The translations under genes were made by a program, and so were the position numbers. Positions 37,288 through 44,193 of a DNA stretch of 44,193 nucleotides are shown here, one piece after another. The notes below the pieces were generated by a model. It worked only from the letters and a program-made list of their open reading frames with translations. It was not told the DNA's origin and did no database searches. Each line of letters opens with the position of its first letter. The first letter of the stretch is position 1. The stretch is from Cellulomonadaceae bacterium (GTDB lineage: Bacteria; Actinomycetota; Actinomycetes; Actinomycetales; Cellulomonadaceae): assembly GCA_031256435.1 (NCBI GenBank), contig JAIRQO010000055.1:1-44193 (forward strand). Direction: 5' to 3'.

Positions 37288-39400
37288 CGCACCGCGCGTA
37301 CTCGCCAACCGCTATGAGGTGGGAGAACTCATCGGCCGTGGCGGGATGGCCGAGGTTCACATTGGTCACGATGCCCGTTTGGGCCGCACCGTGGCCATCA
37401 AAGTGCTGCGCGCGGACCTGGCGCGGGATCCGTCCTTCCTTGCGCGTTTCCGACGTGAAGCTCAGTCCGCAGCGGCATTGAACCACCCCGCTATCGTCGC
37501 GGTGTATGACACGGGTGAAGACAAGGTGACGGATCCCGCCACGGGCGCCGAGAACCCCCTGCCGTTCATCGTGATGGAGTACGTGGAAGGGCACACCGTG
37601 CGAGACATCTTGCGTAACGGTTCCGCAGTGCCCATTGATGAAGCCGTGGAAATCACAGAGGGAATCCTCTCCGCACTGGAATATTCACACCATGCGGGCA
37701 TTATTCACCGGGACATCAAGCCCGCCAACGTCATGATCACCCCCACGGGGGCAGTCAAGGTGATGGACTTCGGCATTGCTCGAGCGGTGGCGGATTCGGC
37801 TGCCACCATGACTCAAACGCAGGCAGTCATCGGCACGGCCCAGTACCTCTCTCCCGAACAGGCCCGCGGTGAGACGGTAGATGCCCGTTCGGACTTGTAC
37901 TCCACGGGATGCGTGTTCTTTGAGTTGTTGACGGGCCGTCCTCCGTTCATCGGTGATTCACCCGTAGCAGTGGCGTACCAACATGTGGGCCAACCACCCG
38001 TGGCACCCTCCTCGGTGGCCTCGGATGTGCCGCCTGTACTGGACCGCATTGCGCTGAAGGCGCTCACCAAGGATCGTGATCAGCGATACTCCACCGCAGC
38101 CGAATTCCACCAGGACCTGGAAAACGCGCTGCACGGCGGCGTAGTGAGTGCTGACGTGGTGGACCCGGCGTCCACTGCGCTCCTGGGAGCCACGGCGGCT
38201 GATGCCACCATGGCCATGGATGCCTCGAACGATGCCACGCGTGTCATCGGAACGGCACAGACTGGTGCTGTGCCTGCCGCTGGCGTGGCCGGTGCCGCCA
38301 TGGCTGCTGGTGCGGCCACGGGACAATTTGGATCGCTGGGTCAACCCGTGTCCACCCCAGCGGAGGGTGTACCCACGGTGGCTGAAGAGGCCGCTGCGCG
38401 GAAGAAGAAACGCCTCATTGTGGCCTCCATCATTGCCGGCATTTTCCTCCTTGGTGGTGGCATTGCGTGGGCTGTGATGCACTCAGGGGATGACACTCCC
38501 CCGCCCACCGAGCAGGTCACCGTTCCCACCATTGCTCAAGGCATGACGCAGGAAGCGGCCTGCCAGCGCATCACGGATGCGGGGTTGGAATGCACCGTGG
38601 GTCAGGACACGGATTCCAACCTTCCCACGGGCACCTTTACGGGACAAGACCCTGCTGGTGGCACCGAGGTGGACAAGGGATCCACCGTCACCGTGAACTT
38701 CTCTGCTGGCCCCACCACCCTTGCTGTGCCGGACCTCACGGGTAAAACCGAAGATGATGCCAAGGCTGCCTTGGAGGACGTGGGATTGGTGTTGGGGAAT
38801 GTGAATACGGAAACGTCAGTGTCCGTGGCCAACAACCAGGTCACGCGGTCCGATCCGCAAACAGGGATGAGCATTGACCGTGGTCAGCGCGTAGATATCT
38901 ACCTGTCTAACGGAATGGTGGATCTCCCCAACCTCGTGGGTCAAACCGAAGCCCAGGCGAGTGGCACCCTGCAGAATCTCCAACTGACCGCTCGTGTGGA
39001 AACGGTGGAAACGGCGGACACACCGGAGGGTTCGGTGGCGGAGCAAAGCCCCGCAGCGGGAACTGTTCCCCAACGGTCTTCCGTGACGATTCGCATTGCC
39101 AAGGCCCCTGCCACCCCCACGGTGACCATCCCGGACGTGGTAGGACGCCAATGGAATGACGTGTCGGGCCAGTTCGGTGATCTGGATCCCAGAACGTCCA
39201 CGGATTTCTCTGACACCATTGCGGCGGGGGCGGTTATTTCCACGGATCCCCCGGCTGGCACCACCGTGGACAAGGGAACTCGCGTGTCCGTGGTGACCTC
39301 CACCGGCCCCAAGCCTCAGCCGTCACCCAGTCCCACACCCACTCCCACGGATGATGCGGCGGACACCACCAACGGTGGTGACGGAAACGGCAACGGGTAG
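37280..39400 (+). CDS. pknB: PASTA-domain serine/threonine kinase PknB
   Basis: 706 aa. The kinase domain (~1-280) has GRGGMAEVHIGHDARLGRTV, IIHRDIKPANVMI, VMDFGIARAV and YLSPEQARG. A juxtamembrane linker rich in Thr/Ala/Gly leads to a membrane helix at ~379-400 (LIVASIIAGIFLLGGGIAWA). Four PASTA repeats fill the ectodomain: start points are VTVPTIAQGMTQEAA, LAVPDLTGKTEDDAK, VDLPNLVGQTEAQAS and VTIPDVVGRQWNDVS. The last ~25 residues are a Pro/Thr/Asp/Gly-rich tail. PASTA domains sense muropeptides and lipid II, tying wall state to kinase activity. Last gene of the operon; it converges on the small gene ending at 39455. Confidence 0.97.
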   Translation: MDNAPRVLANRYEVGELIGRGGMAEVHIGHDARLGRTVAIKVLRADLARDPSFLARFRREAQSAAALNHPAIVAVYDTGEDKVTDPATGAENPLPFIVMEYVEGHTVRDILRNGSAVPIDEAVEITEGILSALEYSHHAGIIHRDIKPANVMITPTGAVKVMDFGIARAVADSAATMTQTQAVIGTAQYLSPEQARGETVDARSDLYSTGCVFFELLTGRPPFIGDSPVAVAYQHVGQPPVAPSSVASDVPPVLDRIALKALTKDRDQRYSTAAEFHQDLENALHGGVVSADVVDPASTALLGATAADATMAMDASNDATRVIGTAQTGAVPAAGVAGAAMAAGAATGQFGSLGQPVSTPAEGVPTVAEEAAARKKKRLIVASIIAGIFLLGGGIAWAVMHSGDDTPPPTEQVTVPTIAQGMTQEAACQRITDAGLECTVGQDTDSNLPTGTFTGQDPAGGTEVDKGSTVTVNFSAGPTTLAVPDLTGKTEDDAKAALEDVGLVLGNVNTETSVSVANNQVTRSDPQTGMSIDRGQRVDIYLSNGMVDLPNLVGQTEAQASGTLQNLQLTARVETVETADTPEGSVAEQSPAAGTVPQRSSVTIRIAKAPATPTVTIPDVVGRQWNDVSGQFGDLDPRTSTDFSDTIAAGAVISTDPPAGTTVDKGTRVSVVTSTGPKPQPSPSPTPTPTDDAADTTNGGDGNGNG

Positions 39401-39454
39401 CGAGCAGCAGATAGCGGATATCGGGTAGCGGGTCATGGGGTATCCGCCCACCCC

Positions 39455-39613
39455 TTATCCGTGGACCGTGGAATCGTTGAACGGCATGTAGTTGGCCAAC
39501 CACGGGAACACCCATTCCACGCACACCCAGAGTGCGGCGGCAAACAAGGCCAACAGAATCAGCGCTTTCACCGCCGCCGGACCGGGTAACGCTCTCCACA
39601 GTGCTGCATACAT
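39455..39613 (-). CDS. Small membrane protein downstream of the sortase (52 aa)
   Basis: A short gene. Its ATG (39613) shares one base with the sortase stop (TGATG), so the two are translationally coupled. The sequence starts MYAALWRALPGPAAVKALIL, has one hydrophobic helix (ILLALFAAALWVCVEWVF) and ends FPWLANYMPFNDSTVHG. The 'ALPGP' start and the 'FPW...PFND.TV' end resemble a conserved small membrane protein I recall beside actinobacterial class E sortase genes. The function is unknown. It lies between the sortase and the end of pknB and is easily missed by gene callers. Confidence 0.78.
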   Translation of the reverse strand: MYAALWRALPGPAAVKALILLALFAAALWVCVEWVFPWLANYMPFNDSTVHG

Positions 39614-40398
39614 CAGGGGGTTGCTCCTTGTCCCTCGGCCATCTCACGTGGAATGCCATCGGCTGCGCGGGCCCAGTAATCGAACTCCAGGAACGTGATC
39701 CATCGCTGCCTGGCCGAATACATGGGATGGCAGGACGTCATGGAACCTAAGCGCTCGGTGGGTTCTGGCATGTCCTCGCCGGGAGCATAGCCCGGAATCG
39801 GTGAGACCACTTCCACCTGCCAGGGGTACACAATCTCCCAATGCGTGACGCGGTACACGTACCAGTACTCTTCCGTGCGCACAATGACGGGATCCCCCAC
39901 CTCCAACTCGTGAATGAAATGGAAGGGTCGGCCAAAGGTGGTGCGGTGCGCGGCCACGGAGAAGTTTCCTACCTCTCCAGGCATCGCCGTTCCGGGATAG
40001 TGACCCACTCCCAGGGCATCGAGGATGCGCACGCGGTCCACTCCAGCCGCCAGTGGTGTGGCATTGTCTGCTCCCCACCGGGGAACGTGGAACGTCCCCC
40101 ACACTTCTCCCTCGGGGAACTCGGGGAGAACGGGAGGGTCACCAGTTTCCGGTGTGGCAATCTCCTCGGACACGGTGGGCCATCCCAGATCTTCCATGAT
40201 GGCGGCCTGGTGTTGCCACGCCACCACATCCGTCCACCACAGTTGCCACACCAGGAACAGCGCAATGAACACGGCTCCGGTCAACAGCACATCCGAGATC
40301 ACGCGCGCCACAGTGATGGGTTTCCTGGAGATGTGTTTCTTGGCCCTCACAGCCGTACCCGCAGGTTCCCGTGTTCCAGCAGTATCGTTCTCACTCAT
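39613..40398 (-). CDS. Class E sortase
   Basis: 261 aa. A basic cytosolic N-terminus is followed by a membrane anchor (VISDVLLTGAVFIALFLVWQ), then the extracellular sortase barrel. Catalytic residues are visible: His in FSVAAHRTTFGRPF (~150), Cys in GSMTSCHPMYSARQRW (~222), and Arg in the same block (~232). Class E sortases attach surface proteins with LAxTG-type signals in high-GC Gram-positives. ATG 40398 overlaps the DUF881 stop by 4 bases (ATGA), and the small membrane protein follows directly. No canonical LAxTG/LPxTG substrate is coded in this window. Confidence 0.93.
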   Translation of the reverse strand: MSENDTAGTREPAGTAVRAKKHISRKPITVARVISDVLLTGAVFIALFLVWQLWWTDVVAWQHQAAIMEDLGWPTVSEEIATPETGDPPVLPEFPEGEVWGTFHVPRWGADNATPLAAGVDRVRILDALGVGHYPGTAMPGEVGNFSVAAHRTTFGRPFHFIHELEVGDPVIVRTEEYWYVYRVTHWEIVYPWQVEVVSPIPGYAPGEDMPEPTERLGSMTSCHPMYSARQRWITFLEFDYWARAADGIPREMAEGQGATP

Positions 40399-41189
40399 CG
40401 CAGCGGATTCACCCCCGCAGGCACTACGGCGTACTTGAGCGCGGGCAACACAGGTGCTGCGGGCACCTCAACCAGATCCTGTTCCATCATAGAGAAACCT
40501 AGGCCCAACCAGTCCACGTATTCCAAGAAGATTTGCACGCCGGGCGAGGCGTTGACGGATGCCTGGAGGAGGCGCGGACTCCCTATCGCCTCCACCACAA
40601 AGGGAGGTGAAAACACGCGCCCGTGCAGGTACAGCACGTTACCCACACAGCGGAAGGCTGTGGTCTGCGTGACCCGTTCTCCCATCAACGTCATGGCTTC
40701 GGCGCCACCCGCCCACAGGGCGTTGATCACATGTTGCAAATCCTGTTGGTGGATCACCAAGTTGTCCACCGTGACGTTGGGGATTTGGGCTGCGGACTCG
40801 GGTGCATCGCTCAGTTCCACCCGGACTCCGGGACCTGACACGGCCACCGACCCTGCGGCAATCCCCTCCCTTTCTATCTCTTGCGGATTTTCGCCGATGG
40901 CCGCCGTGGTGGTAGCACTTTCCAAGTCAGAGACCTGTCTCTGTAACCCCTCCACGGAGGTGGTGAGTTCCTCCACGCGGTCCGATCCCGTTTGCACCAA
41001 CCCAGCAAGGTCACTGGCCCTGCGCGAGGTACTTCCCTCGGAGCGCGCTAGTTGCGCGCTCGTCGTAAATATGAATCCTGCCAATGCGGCCACCACGGCA
41101 ATGACGGCAACGTGCCGAGCCCGGATGGCGAATCGTTGAAGGCCACTGCCAGGCAGGCCGAGCACGCGTGACCATACAGGGCGCGTCAT
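40395..41189 (-). CDS. DUF881 family membrane protein
   Basis: 264 aa. GGAGGTGA lies about 5 bases upstream of ATG 41189. A basic N-terminus and one membrane helix (VAVIAVVAALAGFIFTTSAQ) precede a coiled-coil segment (RVEELTTSVEGLQRQVSDLE) and the extracellular DUF881 domain with VTVDNLVIHQQDLQHVINAL, GGAEAMTLMGERVT and VVEAIGSP. The domain is conserved in Gram-positives next to division and envelope genes, but its activity is unknown. It is coupled to the sortase (4-base overlap). It is divergent from crgA, with 123 bases between them for promoters. Confidence 0.93.
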   Translation of the reverse strand: MTRPVWSRVLGLPGSGLQRFAIRARHVAVIAVVAALAGFIFTTSAQLARSEGSTSRRASDLAGLVQTGSDRVEELTTSVEGLQRQVSDLESATTTAAIGENPQEIEREGIAAGSVAVSGPGVRVELSDAPESAAQIPNVTVDNLVIHQQDLQHVINALWAGGAEAMTLMGERVTQTTAFRCVGNVLYLHGRVFSPPFVVEAIGSPRLLQASVNASPGVQIFLEYVDWLGLGFSMMEQDLVEVPAAPVLPALKYAVVPAGVNPLR

Positions 41190-41312
41190 GGACTCACCTC
41201 CTGCCGGGGCGTTTACGCGGGGAATCAGCGGTTTGCCACTAGGCTATCTGTCAAACCACTGCCGTGTGGGAGGCAATGAGGGTCTGCCGCACATTTCCCC
41301 GTAGGAGTCACC

Positions 41313-41579
41313 GTGCCGGAGTCACGCAAGCGAGTAAAGAAGACCAGCGTCCAGGTTGACCGTCCTTCGGATGCCCCCAAGGCAACCCAGGGCGAACAGA
41401 CCAACCCGCAGTGGTTCCTGCCCGTGATGCTCGGTTTGATGATCCTGGGGTTGCTCTGGGTGGTGGTGTACTACCTCAGTTCCGCACGCTTCCCCATCCC
41501 GGACATCCACAACTGGAATCTGGCCATCGGCTTTGTGTTCATCATTGCCGGGTTTGGCATGACCACCCAGTGGAAATAG
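41313..41579 (+). CDS. crgA: Cell division protein CrgA
   Basis: 88 aa, normal length. GTG 41313 has GTAGGAG about 5-7 bases upstream. A polar basic N-terminus (MPESRKRVKKTSVQ) is followed by NPQWFLPVMLGLMILGLLWV (first helix), VVYYLSSARFPIPDIHNWNL (loop) and IGFVFIIAGFGMTTQWK (second helix), the standard CrgA topology. CrgA sits at the septum, recruits PBPs and interacts with FtsZ/FtsQ. It ends 4 bases from the end of the convergent rhomboid gene. Confidence 0.96.
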   Translation: MPESRKRVKKTSVQVDRPSDAPKATQGEQTNPQWFLPVMLGLMILGLLWVVVYYLSSARFPIPDIHNWNLAIGFVFIIAGFGMTTQWK

Positions 41580-41583
41580 CGCC

Positions 41584-42453
41584 CTACAACGTGTGAATCC
41601 ATCCGGTTTGGGTGTATCGGATCAGCGTGATGGCTATCAGTACTGCGACGATTCCCGTAGGGAGTAACCACCCCACCAACTGCCGCTTGTCTCGGGGGGC
41701 GTGGGCGTAGCCGTATCCCAAGGCAAGTCCCACCACCAAACCACCGGCGTGGGCTTGCCAGGCAATCCCTGAGACCAAGAACCCAATGGCCGCGTTGATG
41801 GCAATGACGCCGATGATTTGATACGCGTTGTTGCCAAGCCTGCGGAGCACAGGAATCATGGCCCCAAAGAGGCCAAAGACCATCCCGGAGGCCCCCACCA
41901 CGGCGGGACCCCAGGTGATGAATCCTTGTGGTGAGGCCGTGGGACTCGTGAGGAGAACTACCCCCACCGAGCCACCAATCGCCGCGAGCAGGCACAACGT
42001 GATGTAGCGCGCTCGTCCCAGAACGGGCTCCAAAAACTGCCCCGTGATGAACAGGGCATACATGTTGAACATGATGTGCATGGGCATCGTCGAGTGTAAA
42101 AAGGCGGCGGTGAGAAAGCGCCACGGTTCATGCAGGCCGATCCCTGGCCAGAAGGCCAACGCCTGAGTCCAGGCGCCGCCTGTCACGAGTTGAAGAAGCC
42201 ACGAGACCACGCAGATCCCAATAATGACCAGCGTGACCGGCATCCCTGCCGTACGAAGGCGCCCTCCCAGAGCGGTGCGTTGTGTGGGTGCTGCCTTGGC
42301 CGCTTGATGAACGCAGTCCACACACTGGATTCCCACGGCGGCGGGACGCTGGCACGCGGGGCAGGTGGGGCGCCCGCACCGTTGACAGGTGACGTAGGAC
42401 ACCGTGGTGGGGTGACGTGGGCACACGGGAGGCGCCATAGAGGCATCGGACAT
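41584..42453 (-). CDS. Rhomboid family intramembrane serine protease with N-terminal zinc finger
   Basis: 289 aa. The N-terminal ~50 residues are a B-box-like zinc finger (CPRHP, CQRCGRPTCPACQR, QCVDCVHQAA). Six or more membrane helices follow, from VTLVIIGICVVSWLLQLV. The rhomboid fold is marked by EPWRFLTAAFLHSTMPMHIM, FNMYALFITGQFLEP, the catalytic Ser in VVGASGMVFGLFGAMIPVL and the catalytic His in WQAHAGGLVVGLALGYGY. It cleaves membrane proteins within or near the bilayer; substrate unknown. Next to the CrgA/PknB block, which is a common actinobacterial neighbourhood. Confidence 0.96.
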   Translation of the reverse strand: MSDASMAPPVCPRHPTTVSYVTCQRCGRPTCPACQRPAAVGIQCVDCVHQAAKAAPTQRTALGGRLRTAGMPVTLVIIGICVVSWLLQLVTGGAWTQALAFWPGIGLHEPWRFLTAAFLHSTMPMHIMFNMYALFITGQFLEPVLGRARYITLCLLAAIGGSVGVVLLTSPTASPQGFITWGPAVVGASGMVFGLFGAMIPVLRRLGNNAYQIIGVIAINAAIGFLVSGIAWQAHAGGLVVGLALGYGYAHAPRDKRQLVGWLLPTGIVAVLIAITLIRYTQTGWIHTL

Positions 42454-42542
42454 GAACCTATGGTGTCACGGCGTGGGCGCCCGATGGCGCTGTGACCCAC
42501 CTCCCCGTAGCACCACGGCAGACAAAGTGGCAAAGTAGAGCC

Positions 42543-43475
42543 ATGGCCACAAACTTGCCCTTGGATCTTTCCGCTCTCAACGTTGAACAACTCAAAGACG
42601 TGTATGCCAAAGCAGCGTCCGCGCTGCAAGAAGCCGGTGCTGTTGCCGCCGAACGTGCCCCCGAGTATGCCGAACAGGCACGCGATGCTGCGGTGAAGGC
42701 CAAGGACTGGGCTGCCCCCAAGGTCAACGAGTTCCTGGCGTGGGCCAAGCCGCGCGCGGAGAAGGTGTACCGCGATGGCGTGCAGGCCGCCGCCCCCAAG
42801 GTGGAACAGTGGGCAGGCCAGGCCGCTCCTTTGTTGACCACGGGTCAGGAGAAGTTGCATCCCTTGATTGACACGGCGGCCGTGAAGGCGTCCACCGGCG
42901 TGGATGCCGCCCATGCTGCTTTGCTGGGCACGGTTCTGCCCAAGATTGTGGATTCCCTCAACGATGCCGCCGAGAAGGCTTCCGTTCCGGTCACGATTCC
43001 CGCTCCTCCTGCTCCGGTGGCTGCGCCTGCCGCTGTGGTGACCGTGGTGGAAAAGAAGAGTGGTGCCGGGAAGAAGATTTTCCTGGTTCTTGCTGCCGCT
43101 GCTGCGGCTGCGGGCTTCATCTTCTGGCGCCGTGCCCAGGTTGCCGAGGACCCGTGGGCCGAACCGTGGAAAGACGGCGACGATGCCGCCGCCCCCGCCG
43201 TGACCGGAAAACTGGCCGATCACGTGGCCGCACTGCGCAAAGAGGCCGCTGCTAAGGCTACCCAGGTTGCCTCCACCGTGAAGGACGCCGCCGCTGACGT
43301 CAAGGACAAGGTGACCGAGGTTCTTGATGAGGTCCAGGACAAAGCAGCGGATCTGAAAGACTCTGCTGCTGACGCGGCCGATGACCTTGCTGACAAGGCC
43401 GAGGATGCCGTTGAGGCTGCCTCTGACGCCGCCGAGGACGCCAAAGAGGCTGTGGAAGACAAGGTTGAGCAATAG
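42543..43475 (+). CDS. Helical-repeat membrane protein (apolipoprotein/YtxH-like)
   Basis: 310 aa. ATG 42543 opens MATNLPLDLSALNVEQLKDV. The N-terminal ~130 residues are amphipathic helices rich in Ala, Glu and Lys (VAAERAPEYAEQARDAAVKA). A Pro/Ala linker and a basic patch (EKKSGAGKK) lead to one short membrane helix (IFLVLAAAAAAAGFIFW). The C-terminal ~95 residues repeat an 11-residue Ala/Asp/Lys pattern (KDAAADVKDKVTEVLDEVQD, then ADLKDSAADAADDLADKAED). This is the style of YtxH/apolipoprotein-like stress proteins; I cannot assign a precise family. No ribosome site is obvious; CAAAGT lies 6 bases before ATG, so it may be leaderless. It converges on tRNA-Ala with 3 bases between them. Confidence 0.82.
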   Translation: MATNLPLDLSALNVEQLKDVYAKAASALQEAGAVAAERAPEYAEQARDAAVKAKDWAAPKVNEFLAWAKPRAEKVYRDGVQAAAPKVEQWAGQAAPLLTTGQEKLHPLIDTAAVKASTGVDAAHAALLGTVLPKIVDSLNDAAEKASVPVTIPAPPAPVAAPAAVVTVVEKKSGAGKKIFLVLAAAAAAAGFIFWRRAQVAEDPWAEPWKDGDDAAAPAVTGKLADHVAALRKEAAAKATQVASTVKDAAADVKDKVTEVLDEVQDKAADLKDSAADAADDLADKAEDAVEAASDAAEDAKEAVEDKVEQ

Positions 43476-43478
43476 GGG

Positions 43479-43551
43479 TGGAGCCTACCGGAATCGAACC
43501 GGTGACCTCCTGCTTGCAAAGCAGGCGCTCTACCAATTGAGCTAAGGCCCC
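43479..43551 (-). tRNA. tRNA-Ala (anticodon TGC)
   Basis: Minus strand. Acceptor arms GGGGCCT/AGGCTCC pair with one G-T; D arm GCTCAATTGGTAGAGC; anticodon stem CCTGC/GCAGG encloses TTTGCAA (TGC); T arm ACCGG-TTCGATT-CCGGT; discriminator A. CCA not encoded. Confidence 0.97.
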
Positions 43552-43596
43552 AAGCGGTGTCCCCTGAGCATCAACCCCTGGGGCACCTTTGCGGAT

Positions 43597-43713
43597 TCAG
43601 ATGGAATCAGTGTATTGGGCCCACAATTCGCGAGCCGCGTTGCGCTGTTGAATCCGCTTGATGACTGCGGCACCGCATCCCACGGCCAAGGCGGCGATCA
43701 GGAGTTTTTTCAT
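43597..43713 (-). CDS. DLW-39 family micro-protein (38 aa)
   Basis: A 38-residue gene starting MKKLLIAALAVGCGAAVIKR, ending RELWAQYTDSI, with GTGAG directly before the ATG and GAGAGAC about 9 bases upstream. The family is short membrane-associated proteins of ~39 residues named for a conserved Asp-Leu-Trp; here the motif is ELW. It sits between tRNA-Ala and tRNA-Ile, the usual place in actinobacteria, which strengthens the call. Function unknown. Too short for standard gene-length cutoffs, so it is often unannotated. Confidence 0.88.
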   Translation of the reverse strand: MKKLLIAALAVGCGAAVIKRIQQRNAARELWAQYTDSI

Positions 43714-43758
43714 CTCACTGTCTCTCTTGGTGGCGTGAACGTGATGTCCGTGTCAAGG

Positions 43759-43832
43759 TGGGGCCACGAGGACTTGAACCTCGGACCTCTTCGTTATCAG
43801 CGAAGCGCTCTAACCGCCTGAGCTATACCCCC
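43759..43832 (-). tRNA. tRNA-Ile (anticodon GAT)
   Basis: Minus strand. D arm with AGCTCAGGCGGTTAGAGCG; anticodon stem CTTCG/CGAAG encloses CTGATAA (GAT); T arm GAGG-TTCAAGT-CCTC; discriminator A. The acceptor arms GGGGGTA/TGGCCCC contain a G5-G68 mismatch and a T-G pair, unlike the fully paired stem expected. Confidence 0.93.
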
Positions 43833-43907
43833 GGTCCGCACCGTGGTGCGGCGTCCAACACTACAGCAGGGTGCCCGCGAGAGCCAAATCGCGCGGGCGC
43901 GGTTGTC

Positions 43908-44193
43908 CTAGTCGTCGGTGAGGGTGACGTGGACGCCGCCGACCAGGGCGGACGTGACGCGGGGGTCGCGCAGAATCCAGGCGATCGCCATCGCGGCGAG
44001 CGTCTGACCGCGCCGGGCGGCGATCGCGTTCAGCGCCGTGACACGCGGCAACGCCTCGGCCACAGCATCCTTCGACAGGAACGAGTGCGCCGCCGCGGCC
44101 CGAGAGCCCTCCGGGATACCGTTCAGATAACGGTTCGTCAACAGGCCCTGGGAGAGCGGCGAGAAGCAGATGCACCCGAGCCCGTCGCGGGCC
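43908..44193 (-). CDS. Aldo/keto reductase, cut at window edge and C-terminally short
   Basis: The frame enters from the right edge and stops at 43908 (94 residues visible). It starts GLGCICFSPLSQGLLTNRYL, then NGIPEGSRAAAAHSFLSKDA and LAAMAIAWILRDPRVTSALV, the C-terminal third of a YghZ-type (L-glyceraldehyde 3-phosphate reductase-like) aldo/keto reductase. The family would continue with ~25-30 more residues (GASSVEQLEDN...); here it ends abruptly with GGVHVTLTDD. Codon choice also departs from the core: GCG, TCG, CCG and ACG dominate, and GC in sampled lines is about 68-77 %. It may be a decayed, horizontally acquired gene or an assembly junction. Confidence 0.65.
   Translation of the reverse strand, partial: ARDGLGCICFSPLSQGLLTNRYLNGIPEGSRAAAAHSFLSKDAVAEALPRVTALNAIAARRGQTLAAMAIAWILRDPRVTSALVGGVHVTLTDD

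Noticed and set aside
39411-39450. GCGGATA/TATCCGC inverted repeat after pknB as a terminator
   Set aside because: The arms are short (7 bp) with a 20-base loop and no T run, so I do not list it as a feature.
43615-43821. 68-codon plus-strand open frame across the tRNA-Ile region
   Set aside because: It runs antisense through the DLW-39 gene and tRNA-Ile and has no protein-like features.

Overview
The window reads as a stretch of actinobacterial (Actinomycetota) chromosome. The strongest evidence is the syntenic run fhaA-fhaB-pstP-rodA-pbpA-pknA-pknB (30009-39400), followed by a class E sortase, a DUF881 protein, crgA, a rhomboid protease, and a tRNA-Ala / DLW-39 micro-gene / tRNA-Ile block. 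GC content is moderately high (sampled core lines are about 58-73 %). Many genes start without a Shine-Dalgarno sequence but with a TANNNT-like -10 hexamer 6-7 bases before the start codon, as in leaderless actinobacterial mRNAs. The genus cannot be assigned from sequence alone.

Layout. (1) 1-1600: a lower-GC accessory patch with a 5'-cut DUF4417 gene, a stand-alone module resembling a polymorphic-toxin C-terminus, and a possible immunity partner. (2) 1711-4259: a GT2 glycosyltransferase, a DUF5926 protein, and an unusual HMA-like protein with a cysteine-rich metallothionein-like tail. (3) 4410-9839: two paralogous membrane proteins, each with a pseudokinase-like domain and an LPG-synthase-type transmembrane domain, followed by a 14-bp minisatellite and the HU gene. 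(4) 10410-15110: a regulatory region with a CRP/GlxR-type site and a LacI-type site, a secreted HExxH metalloprotein, an acidic surface protein, and NAD synthetase. (5) 15334-27488: housekeeping and transport genes, namely ppc, a CPA1 antiporter with a large insertion, a CPBP protease, an App1 phosphatase, an MFS transporter, a Nudix hydrolase, a LysR regulator and two alpha/beta hydrolases. (6) 27534-29550: a hipBA module with a perfect palindromic operator, next to a tRNA-Leu whose 3' end is duplicated 365 bp away. (7) 29551-30008: a run of stem-loops. (8) 30009-43475: the cell-wall / cell-division signalling block. (9) 43479-44193: the tRNA block, then a cut aldo/keto reductase gene with different codon style.

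How the genes fit together. The fha-pst-rod-pbp-pkn operon is translationally coupled (4-8 base overlaps). It pairs a peptidoglycan polymerase (RodA) and a transpeptidase (PbpA) with the kinases, phosphatase and FHA readers that regulate growth. The downstream sortase / 52-aa protein / DUF881 cluster is coupled the same way on the opposite strand. No CRISPR array, IS element or integrase gene was found. The most unusual items are the orphan toxin-like pair, the HMA/metallothionein fusion, the paired pseudokinase membrane proteins, an interspersed GGGCCCGG palindromic repeat, the stem-loop run upstream of tRNA-Leu, and the truncated gene at the right edge.
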